Assembly (NCBI GenBank): GCA_013407085.1
Contig: JACCGJ010019481.1
Span: 59,939-123,938, forward strand
Direction: 5' to 3'
Source: Atriophallophorus winterbourni
Taxonomy: Eukaryota > Platyhelminthes > Trematoda > Plagiorchiida > Microphallidae
DNA length: 64,000 nt
The translations under genes were made by a program, and so were the position numbers. Under the pieces are notes generated by a model. The model saw nothing but the letters and a program-made list of their open reading frames with translations, was not told where the DNA came from and made no database searches. How positions within the stretch are numbered: the stretch's first letter is position 1; each line of letters opens with the position of its first letter. Below are positions 21,160 to 33,055 of this stretch, one piece after another.

Positions 21160-21850
21160 TAGCTGAGTTTCCAGAGGTTTACAAAAGGCAGTCATTCACT
21201 AATGTGTTCAAACATCAGGTCGAGCCCAGCATCATCACTTGCGTCCACCAGTCTTTTCCAAGCTGCATAGTCTAGCTCCCAACAAGTTAACTATTGCCAA
21301 GCAACACTTCGAATATATGGTGGAACTAGGAATCATCCATCCATCGAATTCACTACGGGCTTCCCCGTTGCCTATGGCGAAGCTGAGTACTGCAGACACC
21401 TGGCGCCTTAAGGAGATTATCGGTCACTCAATCTCTTTGCCGTAGCGAACCGTTACCCTATCCCATATATCCATAATTTCATGACACCGCTACATGGGGA
21501 ACCCGTGCTCTCGTAGCTTGAATTTTTACGTGCTTATCATTAAATCATTGTTGCGAAGGATGACATCCCTGAAACGATAGTCATAACAACATGTGGCTTA
21601 TTTGAATTCGTGCGTATGCATTTGGCCTACGCAATGCTGCACAAACTTTAGAAAGTCTTATGGACCACGTTTTTAATGGGTTACCCTTCGTGTACTTTTA
21701 CATACATGACGTACTAATTGCCAACAGAACATCATCGGAACATGTTGAACAACATCGAGATGTTTTTCAACGTCTATCTCGTTAATGAGTTGTCTTGAAC
21801 CCCGATAAATGTACATTTCTTGTAGATGAACCCGATTCTCTTGGTCACTG
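21160..21850 (+). pseudogene. Reverse transcriptase remnant, gypsy element 2
   Basis: Immediately after the nested insertion the frame gives FPEVYKRQSFTNVFKHQ, then PPVFSKLHSLAPNKLTIAKQ and HFEYMVELGIIHPSNS, the start of a gypsy RT. From about 21445 onward there are many stops and frame changes, with only FPLRNAAQTL-like and YIHDVLIAN-like remnants near 21610-21725; the latter is the catalytic box with one Asp changed. Confidence 0.75.
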
Positions 21851-21899
21851 AATTTCTCGGCTTAGTCAGTTACTACAGGCGCTTTTTACCTCATTGCGC

Positions 21900-22440
21900 A
21901 AAGTTAGCTCAACGGCTTACAGATTCACTTCGCTGCAATGAACGACATTTTTCAATCAACACAGAAGCTAACGAGCTTTGCGGCACGTGAAACTGCTTTC
22001 AAAGAAGCGAACACTCTGCCTTATATGTCAACTGATGCAGATTCTCGCCCATTATTAGTTACTGATGCGTCAAGCAAAGCTGTAGATGCAGTACTCCATA
22101 AGTGTTTAAAAACGACACCAGACCTTCAGCCTTCTTTTCACGTCGACTGCAACCAGCTCAAACAATATATAGTACATTTGGTCAACAGCAACATGCGTAT
22201 ACAATTCCATTCGTCATTATCGGCATCAACAAGAACGTCGTTACTTCATGGTTTACACCGACCACAAACCGCTGACATTTGCACTTGGGCAACATCAGAT
22301 ACATATTCATCCCGCGAGATCCGCCAATTCGATTATAATTCTCAATTCACTAGCGATATTTGATACCTTTCCGGTTGGCCAAACAAAGTCGCGAATGCTC
22401 TCACTCGGATTCAGTTAAGTGCCGCCGACCTGCGCTAAAT
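21900..22440 (+). pseudogene. RNase H remnant, gypsy element 2
   Basis: Frame 21938-22363 has TAFKEANTLPYMSTDADSRP, then LLVTDASSKAVDAVLHKC (first Asp of RNase H). Later, in another frame, comes VYTDHKPLTFAL, and REIRQFDYNSQFTSDI. The order matches element 1 and the minus-strand element at 55492-56028. Confidence 0.78.
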
Positions 22441-23640
22441 CTACTTGAACCATTTAGCACGTTCGCAGCAAAATGACCTTACTTCACAATCAGGTGGAAC
22501 CCGCCTTATTCCGATAACTTATTCCAATTCTTATGGGGTTTGTGATACGTCTAACGGTAAAGCTCATTCAATTGTCCCTTCAAAGTTGAGACGTAAAAGT
22601 ATTCGAGCATTTACATGGTTAATCACATCTCGGAGTAAAAGCTAATCGGAAGCTCATCAGCCCTCGTTTCCTTTGGAATGACATGCATAAAGAAATTCAA
22701 CTTTGGCCAATTTTTCCCTCTGATATCAACGGATCAAAGTCCAACGTCATTCTATTAGTTCCCCTTGTATCTTTCCACTTATTACTGAGCTCATTCAGCA
22801 CGTCCACTTGAACCTCATCGCTTAATTAGCAATCGCTAACGGTAGCTACTATAACTTGACCTGAGACGAAGGTTTTATTGGTTCGCCAATAGCTGTAGCT
22901 ATCCCTGATATCAGTACAGAAATGGTTGCGGAAGCTTTCGTTTAAAATTTTTGAGCAACTGTGGCGTACCAAACACCATTAGCACTGACTGAGGTTCCAC
23001 GTTCAAGTCCATGCTTTTTCGGGAACTGAATAGAACACTCGGTAATGAGCATATGCAGACTACAGCCTATCGCTCTTCTTCAAATAACTTAGGCGAGAAA
23101 TTTATTCGACCAGTCAAAGCCGCAATCATGAGTCACCTGAATTCAGAGCGTTGGTCTGAGACATAACTCTTGTTGCTTCTTGGTATTCGTACCAACGTGA
23201 AGGAAGACCTGGGTTGCTTAGCTGCTGAAATGGTCTACGAGTGTACGCTCAACTTACCTGGGGAATTCCGAACATCTTCCGATTCACCATTAGATCTTAA
23301 AGTTCTGCAATATGTTACTTGCCATCGCATCTACATGAAATCATTACGAGCAATCCAACTTGCAACATGGTCAACCGTTATACATCCCAGCTGACTTTTT
23401 TCCACGGACATTGTGTTTTCGCTTGCCGATCTTGTACGTCGAACACTTCAGTCAGCATACACTAACCATACAAGGTGCTCGATAGGTATCTTAGGTAATT
23501 AGTTACTGACTGGAATGGATCAAAAGAAACGGTCAGTATCGATCGTTTAAAAGTCAATTACGTAGTACCCACATCAGTAGCGAACGCAAATTCCCGAAAG
23601 GTTACTCCCCAGAAGCTAAAATGAGACAAACACGTTTCTT
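22441..23640 (+). pseudogene. Integrase remnant, gypsy element 2
   Basis: Scattered pieces: LGVKANRKLISPRFLWNDM-like around 22630-22685, TTAYRSSSNNLGEKFIRPV around 23060-23110 (catalytic Glu segment, with E in GEKF), and LLLLGIRTNVKEDLGCLAAE at 23170 on. The first Asp is not recognisable. The reading ends before the 3' LTR at 23844. Confidence 0.68.
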
Positions 23641-23843
23641 CATCCGCTTCAACTGAAACCACCCGTATTCCTGATTACTCTGGTAAACCACAATTACCTG
23701 CGTGTCTCAAACTTCCCGACCCAAACAGATAAACACGTTCTGACCGTAGGGTCCATTTTCCTTCAAATTTTGATGACTTCACAAACCAATGCTATTTTCG
23801 AGCCTATTGTTTTGTTCGCGACAATCTATGGGGAGTACAATGA

Positions 23844-24201
23844 TGTTTTTGTACACATTTTGTTAACATCTAGCATGTTACATATTTTGACTCCGTAGGC
23901 AGATTTTGCTAATTTCTTGCCGCTTGGATTTGCTTTTCTCATCTCATTTGATATCCGTGCTTAGGATTCCGACTGCCAATTGTGGGAATATCGCTTTTCT
24001 ATTCTATAATATTTTATCCCTAATTCAGCCCTTTTTACTGGGATCTGTCGTGGCACTCTTTTTGATAATACTTGGACATCTTGACGGAATCTGTCAATCA
24101 CCGATCCGGGGAGAATCGCATTATAATTGAATTAAGAATTATTGTTAGTGATTACTTTTTCTATTATATATTGCAATTTCTACGTAGCCTATACCAACAC
24201 A
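23844..24201 (+). repeat. 3' LTR of gypsy element 2
   Basis: Starts TGATGTTTTTGTACACATTTTG (alignable to the 5' LTR from GTTTT) and ends CCAACACA. It shows marked divergence from the 5' LTR. Confidence 0.8.
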
Positions 24202-24589
24202 CCTCCAGCGTGTGCAGTAAATAGGTGAAACTCATGCTAAATTACTGTAAGACCAACTTCACGATCACAGGTTTGTCCGCAACCTGCCACTATCGCTGTC
24301 AGTCTGTCTTCCTACTATACGAAACTTATGTCAAACAGATCAGATGGTAGGCGCAGAGATGTAGACGTACAACTTAATATTAATGGCTATGCCTGAAATA
24401 AAAATAACATCAGTTCGCATTCAATCATTCTACATTTACTACCGACTGTCAGCTTCCCATTTCATTGGGCTGTCTTCTTCTTATTATTCATTAACGGCAT
24501 TCATTGTTGATCGACTTATTCCAGCCATTGACATAATCGCCATTCAGATGAACGAGTTTTTTTGAAGGCAGAATTGCATTGCAAAACAG
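24202..24589. other. No gene seen
   Basis: Spacer between gypsy element 2 and the minus-strand LINE fragment. The 60-codon plus frame at 24383 has no recognisable content. Confidence 0.4.
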
Positions 24590-25575
24590 CCGGCAATCAT
24601 ATGTTAATTGCATACTTGAAATTCTCTTAACAGTTGCATAATAGCATTGCTACAGCGCATTACACTCTGTTGTAGTTGGGTTGGTAGCCCATATTCAAGA
24701 ATTTGTCTGATTTGCGCTCTGTATAACGCCTTGAAGGCATAAGCTGTTATACCAAAAAATTAATTGCGAATTGCCCACATAAAGCAGTTTGCATTGCCAA
24801 TCTTCTTCGCAGTAACAGATTTGGTGTACAATGAGTCGGACACTTTACCTCTAAGGTCTTACTCATCAGCTACTGATCGAATGGTATCGCTTGCGATGTA
24901 ATATGAACTATGCAGTCTACCAGATCCAACGTGAAGGCAAATGATTAGTCGTTTATCGAAAACCACCGCTTCTAAGACCACGCCACAATTTTGTTAATAA
25001 CCACCTGCAGATCTCGCCTTGCCTACGCCCAGAATTCAAGATCGTCTGCAAATAACCAGCATTTCGATTGGATCACGGTTGATAAATCATTAACAAACAC
25101 CGTGAACAGAAAGAGACCGAGAACGGACCCATGTGGGACACTTGAGGTCTCATCTCTATGCTCACAAAGCGTTTTTTTACACTAACCTTATTCCCTTTCT
25201 CCAAACAGAATATCTGTAATCAATTCAAGAAGTGTGATGACGGAATTTAATCCTTCGCCTTTGCTAAAGTCGATAAGACTTTCATCAACTGAACCACCGG
25301 AATCGATTAGCTTGTACCAGTGCTCACGCGCTGTTAAAAGATTCTAGACACATGATATACGTTTGATGAATGCGTGCAGATTCGCGTATTAGCTTTTCGA
25401 GTTTAGCATAAAATTCTTCAGATCATTCGCTACTATAGGTTCCATAGTTTGCCAGTCAACAGATGTAAATTCAACAGGTCGATAGTTGACTACTAAACCA
25501 CATTTTCCTCGATTAAATATCGGCTCGATTATACCTTTTTCCAGCTTTTGGGCAAGCCAGCGGAATTCATGGAAA
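24590..25575 (-). pseudogene. LINE reverse transcriptase remnant, minus strand
   Basis: Minus-strand translation gives, in order, WKRGII-like LEKGIIEPIFNRGKCG and NYRPVEFTS (about 25430-25560), SVLGLFLFTVFVNDLSTVIQ and the catalytic box LFADDLEFW (about 25050), then thumb-like sequence and LNMGYQPNYN near 24670-24710 (the RP-LEY-W region). Numerous stops and frameshifts make it a relic of a CR1/jockey-type LINE. It is more decayed than the copy at 10508-12360. Confidence 0.75.
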
Positions 25576-27086
25576 TTTGGAATTTATGGGTGTTCCTGAA
25601 AGCGATTATGTATAATCCCCATCCACAAAAGTGGCACTGGTTTCCGCATTGTTACACTACGGGCCTTGATCTTCAACTGTAATGAGTTGATCGTGTGTGA
25701 GAGTATCTTGAATCATTTCAAATTTCAAAATGTATAATCCAGAATGCAATATGGATTTCGGAATTATCGCTTATGATTGACTAATCTACACGAGAAAATC
25801 AACGGCTGGACAAGGAGCATGGTTGTAGGCATGCTTGTTATCTAACTTATGCATTCCGAAAAATGCATGCTCAATATATGTAACCCGTTCACTCCTCGTT
25901 GGGCTAGTTCAATCTTGGCCAATCAAACTGAGGTATGTAATACATACGCAAAAATACTTTCTCATCTGTCTTTCAAGTGAATATACAATTGCTTCAAATA
26001 TGAGAATCCAGACGGATGAGGAATACATAGGTTCTGCGAATAAGTTTGTTGATTTTAATCGCTATCGAGAGTTTACCAGCCATATTTGAACAAATGATAA
26101 ATGAAGCGTTGTACTGGTTCCAACTGTGATTACTCTTAAGTGATCATTTGGGAAGCTGTCCAAAAGTTAACGGCTTTACACACTCATATCTTCGTTTGTG
26201 ATCCACCTGATCAACATTAAACAGTTCCATCTCGCAGCTGATATTGATTAATTTAAACATATGGTACTCATAGGTAGTGTATAATTTAAATAATAATTTT
26301 ACAAGTTAAATTACAGATTTCGTTCAAAACAACGTAAACATTGGAAGTGTAGAGTTCATTGTGTGTGTTGTGTTACATGTAACTCGTATGAATTCACATG
26401 AGTTCAAAAAGGTAACCTTAATATTTAGAATGAATTTTCACTCCAACGACCACATTCATTTTATCCTTTTTTCCTTGTCGGCGTCCACGAGGGTATTTCA
26501 TTTTGTCTTGTAATATTACGACTACCACAAATCACCAATTGCTATTCTTATTCAATTCAAGGATCTCGCATGAGACATGGGCTCACATATTGACTTTAAA
26601 TGTACCTCACTCACAACTCAACTGTTGAAGACATGTTTTGGCATACGAGTTTGTTGTACTTAAAAAAATCTAGCCGAATACATTTTGAACTCTCGAAACC
26701 AGAACATGTTTAAGCGGGATCTTAATACTTTCGCGACTAATCAACGAACACAACTATACACCAAGACTCTATTTATTACATATTTTACTCCATAGTGCAA
26801 CCGAAATCAAATTCTGCCCTTTGGATTTCACCTTATGCTTAAACTGTACAGTCAAAAATCGCTTTTGCCTGTTACATTTCTCGTATTTCACATAATATTC
26901 TGTCCTTAATGATAAGGCTATTTACTTTTCCACGAATTGAATAGAACTGTTTTTATTTTATATGAATCCTAATGTTGTTGACTTGGTAAACTACAGAGTG
27001 TAATCAGTCACTTCACGACGTCAAAAGTTTCGTAATCATCAACATAGGCTTTCGATATTATCGAAATATTTGGTACGAGATTAATT
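25576..27086. other. No recognisable gene
   Basis: About 1.5 kb of AT-rich sequence. The left margin may hold further LINE sequence. The 84-codon plus frame at 25835-26089 shows no domain. Confidence 0.4.
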
Positions 27087-27380
27087 CATTTCAATTTAAT
27101 TCAATTTTAATGGTCTAAAATGCATATAACTTTAACAGAATAATATGGGAACTACGAATACTACAACAAGCAAAAACGGGATTAAGTTGCTTACTGAGTC
27201 GTTCAAGAATCGGCTAAAAATCCAAAGGGTAGAAATTGTTTTCGATTGGTGGGATGACAAATTTAAATTCATGGGGTCAAGATGTATAGTTTTCTTTGAT
27301 GTACGGGTTAAGGGTCAACAAGGCATCAAGAGATCTCTTGAAAATCTGCTGATTTGGCCAGTTTACAACATAATCGTGTA
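27087..27380 (-). repeat. Second copy of the 10.5-12.4 kb LINE 3' UTR, internally deleted
   Basis: Blocks TTCAATTTTAATGGTCTAAAA, GGGATTAAGTTGCTTACTGAG and AAATTGTTTTCGATTGGT match 10520-10690. The next blocks, AAGATGTATAGTTTTCTT and GTTTACAACATAATC, match 11145-11236. The 450 bp between them in the first copy are missing here. Confidence 0.85.
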
Positions 27381-28467
27381 AGTTGCTTTGTCAATCAGAA
27401 ATGCGTTAGTGTTAGGCAAAGGGTTTTAAAAGCTGCCTTGAATCATTAAGTTTGCCAGTGTATTTTTATCGTTCTACCACAGTGAAATTTTTAAGGGGTC
27501 CAGTTTACTAAAATTATTGAAATTACTTGAACGATATTGAATGCGGAGTTGATTCTAATACACAAATATACAAAATAAGAACACGCACCTCTTTTCACAA
27601 AATCAGGTGAACTGGCAAACTCATTTTTAAGTTTATCTGTAGTGTTAACTGGCGTTCAAGCTACAATCTGATTATTGGTTTGTTGGTGAGCTTTATTCTC
27701 ACTTTTCCAGATGTGAATTTCCATTGAATTATTTGATTCAAGCATACGGATCAAAGAGTCAAATAATTGAAGTTTTTATTTTTTATTTGAAGTTATTATT
27801 GGTACGTGAATACTTTTGTCATTAGGCGCAAGTGTCCTTCAATGTATCATGATGGTTAGCCATTTCTACTTAAGAAACCTTCAGCCTTATTGATATGACG
27901 TACTTCAAGTAAATATAGATCCTAGTCCATGTGGGTTTCAATAAACTTGTCTGTGTAATTCTTTAGTGGAATATCAAAAGTGGTTTAGTGTCCGTTGCTT
28001 TTGGTCATTAATTAAACGATTTTATTGTGATCAATATGAACAACTTTGAGTTAGTTTTTGATATCAACTTCCTTATTGTTGAGAGGGAAGGTATAATCTA
28101 TATATCGCACGTACATATATAGTTTCTGAATGACCGATTTCATTTTTATGAATACAAGAGAAATCAGTAAGCCCCATAGAATACTGGGGGCATTATTCGT
28201 TCCGCACAGTAGTCAGCCATAACGCTTACAGGGAACCAGCTCCCTCTGATTCCAGTATGAAGAATAAATTTGGCATCTTATGAATATCGCACATGTAAAA
28301 TTATTTTATCGTCTAGAAATATATACGTATTCATAAAACCGGTATTTCAAGGCGATTCGCGATTGATTTTTCATTGAAATTACGACAACTACGTAGGAAC
28401 ATTTCTTTCCGTATATGCATTTCGGGTCACGGGAAATATCGACCATTTTGAATGGATGTATAAGATA
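27381..28467. other. No recognisable gene
   Basis: AT-rich, short ORFs only, no repeat match noticed within the window. Confidence 0.4.
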
Positions 28468-29301
28468 TTATTTGTTTTGCTTCTGTAAATGAGGTATTGT
28501 ATGTATAATAAGCCGGGAACAGACTGATTTTACCAAAACACTGAAAGAAACTGGTGTTGACATACCTATTGATACCACAAATATTTGTTTTTGAAACTCC
28601 GAATAATTTAAAAACGGAAGCATCGAAAATAATCTGTTAACAGAAACATGAGTTTTCCCGTTCAAGGGATCAGAACTTCGGAAAACAGGAACGCCGAAAC
28701 TATTTTTATTCTCATACATTTGGATTCAATCGGGGTTTTATGTAATTTTTAGATGTAATGACATGAATTTTGCATCCACTGAATAATAATGGAACAGAAC
28801 AATATATTTTAAAATCATAATGTCAAGACATGCAAATAGTTCTGCTGAAGTATCAACTCAAGAGAATAACTAATTTTGCACGGCAGCCGTGCTTAAAATT
28901 AATTTTTTTCACACATTTGTCTTTTTTCTTTCATCAAGTAACCTTTTGTTGTTATATTTTAACATGTTTCTATATAAACTGAGAATATTTCACGATTTAA
29001 ATATACTTGATATATTTTTGAACAAAGAATTTTTGCATCGACGTTCGGAGAAATTTCAAATGAAAAAATCACGATTGCAAAAAATCTCGCAGGATGAAAT
29101 TTCGGTGATTACCATCAGAAAGAGTGATGTCGCTGGTAGACGAATTTGAAGTTGTTGCGGATTCGTTAATTTTACTAACAATCCAAAGTTTTCCATAAAA
29201 CTATCAATTTCATCTTCTGTTCGTACAATGTATTCTGGAAATTTGTGTTGTTGAACCATTATTTGATGAAAATTTGTTCAAATAAAAAATTTTCTTCTTC
29301 G

Positions 29302-29339
<38 letters not shown>

Positions 29340-30073
29340 AGTCATTGATAGGAAATTTCCAAATATTCTTCGAAATATGGCAACAATCTACTAGCATGTC
29401 TGTAAACATTCTGACAGTAAATTTTGCTATTTACCTTCCAACTGATCGATACTGTAAAGTCTGCTACGACGAATCTCGGAGGAACATTTTTTAATGTAGA
29501 ACATCTTTTTATCTGTTTCTTGGATGGCCTATCATTCTCCACCGCGGACACGGTGTCCTATTCCATTTGGAATTTCACGCATATACAGCAGTACTTATCA
29601 GCGTCTAAATTTTCGTGTCATTCCTGTTCAGAATACGTTTCAATGCTATGAGTGAATTAAATACTTCACGAACAGTAGACACATGTCAGGTCTTAGCACA
29701 TAACCATGTAGAATTCTGCTGGTGCTTTTATTCTCCGACAACAGTACTTTATTTACCTGAAATTTTGCCTGTGGATCAAACTGATAGTCGCAAAACCACG
29801 AGAGGGTTGGATAACAGATCCCACACTGTATCCTTTTTGCAATCGAACGTGTCCAAAGTGATCCATTACCTTAGCACTGTTTGAAATGAATGCTTTCAAT
29901 ACATGTTTTACTGAAGCTTCTCGTTTGTAATTTATTGGTCTACGGGAATGAGGCAGATAAAAATTAGGCGTTTTATCCCGCCTAAAAGCCTGATCAGTTA
30001 GATACTGTTTCACTTGTTTTCTGGACACCGTAGTCATTTTCACAAAGATTTTCGAGCGCATGATTCGAATCAT
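28468..30073 (-). other. Candidate exons of an unrecognised minus-strand gene
   Basis: Four minus-strand open stretches lie in one direction: 30073-29753, 29551-29342, 29259-29056 and 28719-28468. Some have plausible splice signals on that strand. The first ends CAG/GTAAAT at 29757, with an alternative AAG/GTAATG upstream in the same frame. The second is preceded by an ATAG acceptor. The third starts with an ATG and has ATG/GTAATC inside. I recognise no domain; peptides such as KTPNFYLPHSRRPINYKREA are basic and hydrophilic. They may be a real host gene, unrelated exons, or chance ORFs in AT-rich DNA. No transcript evidence is available here. Confidence 0.25.
29303..29338. repeat. (TA)n microsatellite
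   Basis: About 36 bp of TA repeat between two of the candidate minus-strand exons. Confidence 0.95.
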
Positions 30074-30593
30074 TACTAGGATTTATGCGCAGGATTTCCC
30101 TATTAACCACCATGTATTAGCAAGAAGAAAATTTTCGAAAACCCAGCATCTACGCGTGTTGCTTACAACGTGCTGAAAAGAGTTCATATAATTGCAAAGC
30201 ATTATTTTCAAGCCTATAGTCAAATTAACTTTTAATACTTTGTTATTACTTGGGACCACTGATAGTATTCTGCTCTTTAAATTATCTGACTTTTATTACT
30301 TAAATTCCAAATTTTTAAATATAAGAATAAATTTCACGGATTTGTACTAGATTGTTAGACAAGTTAATATTTTAGTTATTGTGTTTCAGAAGAATCGATT
30401 TTTCGCTAACCCCGCAGAACCGAAACGGACTGCATGATTATTTGATTTGTTGGTGCAGAATGGAAATTTATCGATTCTCACCAACCGGCCAATAAAAATA
30501 TGGGCACATGATCGGAACAGTGGGGAACTGGTGTCGGTGCATTAAAAGGACCAGTATTCCCAGTATTCTTCTTCTGAGTGTGGATTATAGCTA

Positions 30594-31034
30594 ATGCATA
30601 GCTGTTTAGCTTTGGTTGACTATACCTGGAGGGATGCAGAGGAGAGTGGATTGGGGTCACCGTCAGGGCAACATCAAGACGTAACTAGACGATGGAGACG
30701 TATCACACGTTCGTTAGATGAACATTCAGCCGCAGCAGAAAATAGTATGGTGGGAGCAAGGTGCGCGTTGTCCAGAAACTGTCGATCTTTCCGGAGTGAT
30801 ATGAATTTGGGCCACAGAAGGGTACCAGCAGAAACACCTCGGATGCCACCAGAGTCGGTGCTGTTGTTGTCCAACCGCCAGCGTCCAATTTACGCGATTC
30901 CACAACACCGGCAGCGAGGTTACAATAAGATTTGGGCTCCAGTCGGTCATTGTCGCTACTTGTTAAACAGAGATCCGCGCACCGGAGAAATTCAATGGAG
31001 CCCGGAATCGAATGAAATCGTTTGTAGTCCAAGG
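30594..31034 (+). other. Candidate coding exon of an unrecognised plus-strand gene
   Basis: A 147-codon open frame in a segment visibly richer in G+C than its flanks, unlike the AT-rich noncoding DNA around it. It is preceded by TTATAG and its end overlaps CCAAG/GTGATT, a plausible 5' splice site. The peptide is Arg-rich and hydrophilic, ending with IWAPVGHCRYLLNRDPRTGE then IQWSPESNEIVC. The opposite strand is also open for 109 codons, so strand is uncertain. No transposon family match was recognised. It may be a fluke-specific gene or an unannotated element exon. Confidence 0.4.
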
Positions 31035-31039
31035 TGATT

Positions 31040-32499
31040 CCTATATTTTTACGTTGAATATTTCGAATATCATTTTTCTTTAATCGCGAAGTCCATTAAA
31101 GTTGCATCAGAAGCTTATTCATTTTCGTAATCCGGTTCCTTGAAGGTGACGAGCTAATTCGCTAGGTTGTTGTAGTGTTTTCACTCTCTCTAGATGTTGA
31201 AGAATCACATTTAAAAATAGTGATTAATATCGCTGAAATCGGTCAAATAAAAATCTGACAATTGATATCGGTTGTTGATAAATTATACGTTTAAAATTTA
31301 TGAGATTTGTACATTTCAAGTAGCGTTGCATGTATGATATATAATTTGAAGTAAAAGAAAGATTGCATTGTTAGATGGACCGAAACGCATTTCCAGTGCT
31401 AATAGTTTATTTCAGTTAACATACGGTATATTTTTAATGAAAGTCTTTACCACGAAAAATTAAAATCATAGTCGAGTTTATTTAAATCGTCCGAAAAATC
31501 TTTTAGATGTTAAATTAAGAGGCGACTCGCTCCGAAACATTTTGTATAACCTCTCTTTACTACCTTCATTTCCACAGCACAATAATTCTGATTAATGCTT
31601 TTTTACAAAAACAAAATTGTTATTAGTTCCACAGATGTAAACTGGTGCAATCACAACAACAAATTTTCACCACTAACCCGCAATTCAGATCAATCGCATT
31701 GAGGTTGATCGTTAACGATTTGCTATAAATATTTGATCTTATACAAACTTGCTACACTGCGTACGTGTTTCCAAATTTCCCCCGAAAGCGCTCTGTTGGG
31801 AGATTGAATATCGGGAAACATAATGTGAGCGGATATTGTTCGCAACCCAGTGTTCTTTTTTAAAAAAATATGGGTGCATTCTTCCACTTAAAATTTTCTA
31901 GTGGTTTCATTTTAATCCGCTTCGGCGTTCATGTAAAACACAACAATAATATGGATACCTTATATTTGCACTGTGTTTACTTTGGTCAGTGTGCCATTTC
32001 TGGGCATTTGTGATAATTCTGAGGCGAATGCAATAATTTGATTTAGAATATCATAAATTTGACCTTCAAATCTTGAAAGATATTTCTGTCAGAAAACTTG
32101 GCCTGATTCTCAATTGAGACAGCCCAATAAGTTTGTCGAAACATCTCAAGAATGCGGGAAAGCCGCTACGTCTGTTTGACATCAACTATGTTTCTACAAT
32201 CTAAATGAATGAACGATGAGTAAATCATCCACGATTAGCGAATAATACAATTGGTGTGTTCGTTATGTGAACTTTCTAGATAGATAATAACTAAAACCCA
32301 CCCGATCGAATGAAAAGTACGGGAGTTATGTACAAACATGTAGAACCTGAAAATAATCCAACAAACATATTCATCAGGACTTTGTTGACTTAAATTATTA
32401 AGGTGGCAGTGAAGCAGTAGTGAGCACACCGTCAAGCTTATGAAGCTGAAACAAAAAAGGCTGGGAGAATTGTGAACAAAAGAGTGAAAACCTCAGAAT
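31040..32499. other. No recognisable gene
   Basis: AT-rich with short ORFs only. Confidence 0.4.
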
Positions 32500-33055
32500 G
32501 TGTCGTGTTGCTCACATCCCCCGCGTTTACACACCACTACCGGTTTCTGGCTGTTTGCCGTCATCAGATGGAGACAGTAAGATTAGGTTCAGTGAGCCTT
32601 GAAACAGTGGATAAATGGTAAACAAGGTTATACTTGAATGCCACTGTTGTATAGGGTTCTTACAAAGAACCACGATGTTTAAAAACAGAATCACAAAGTG
32701 ATTCGTGGTCAAGCACTCAAGGCGCTTATGGATGGCCAAAGTGATGTGTTGCTCACATCCCCCGAAATTACACTCCACTACCTTGAAACAGTGGATATGT
32801 GGTAAACACTTTGTGATTCTGTGTTTGAACATCGCGGTTCGTTGTAAGAACCCTATGTTACAGTGGCATTTTATTATAACTTTGTTCACCACTTATCCAC
32901 TGTTTCAAGGCTTACTGAACCTAAGCTTACTTGGTCATCCATAAGCGCCTTGAGTGCTTGACCAAGAATCACTTTGTTATTCTGTGTTTCAACATCGTGG
33001 TTCGTTATATCAACCCTATGTAACAGTGGCATTCAAGTATAACTTTGTTTAAAAT
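32500..33055. repeat. Cluster of hammerhead-bearing repeat units in opposed orientation
   Basis: The left half contains one full and one shortened unit on the minus strand: GTGTTGCTCACATCCCCCG occurs at 32505 and 32746, a period of 241 bp. From about 32805 the same unit returns in plus orientation, twice. CATCGYGGTTCGTT, CCCTATGTTACAGTGGCATT and TCCATAAGCGCCTTGAGTGC are the inverse of sequences in the left half. The whole would fold as a large imperfect hairpin. The second left-hand unit lacks the ribozyme core (deletion between CTCCACTAC and CTTGAAACAG). Confidence 0.8.
32531..32575 (-). ncRNA. Hammerhead ribozyme candidate, locus A
   Basis: Minus strand reads CTGATGA, then CGGCAAACAGCCA, then GAAAC, CGGTA and GTGGTG. 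Both invariant core boxes are intact. Stem II is GGC/GCC with loop AAACA and a C-A mismatch at its base. Stem III would be the minimal palindromic ACCGGT. The predicted cleavage is after GTA, between plus positions 32538 and 32537. Stem I forms between CCAT before the core and GTGG after it. The organisation fits a minimal type I hammerhead, possibly active as a dimer. Confidence 0.72.

Larger units (their letters stand above)
17836..24201 (+). mobile_element. Ty3/gypsy LTR retrotransposon 2, carrying a nested element
   Basis: LTRs at 17836-18191 and 23844-24201 bound a 6.37-kb interval that starts only 64 bp after gypsy element 1 in the same orientation. Removing the nested 19084-21155 insertion leaves about 4.3 kb, close to the size of element 1. 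The order is TGGTGAGCCC primer site, gag remnant, protease remnant, RT, RNase H, integrase. It is more decayed than element 1, particularly across the RT. Confidence 0.85.

Noticed and set aside
32527..32944. Two overlapping ORFs (121 codons minus, 79 codons plus) encoding similar peptides containing KNP, PLFQG and NL motifs
   Set aside because: The similar peptides on opposite strands arise because the same repeat unit is present in both orientations; there is no evidence of coding.
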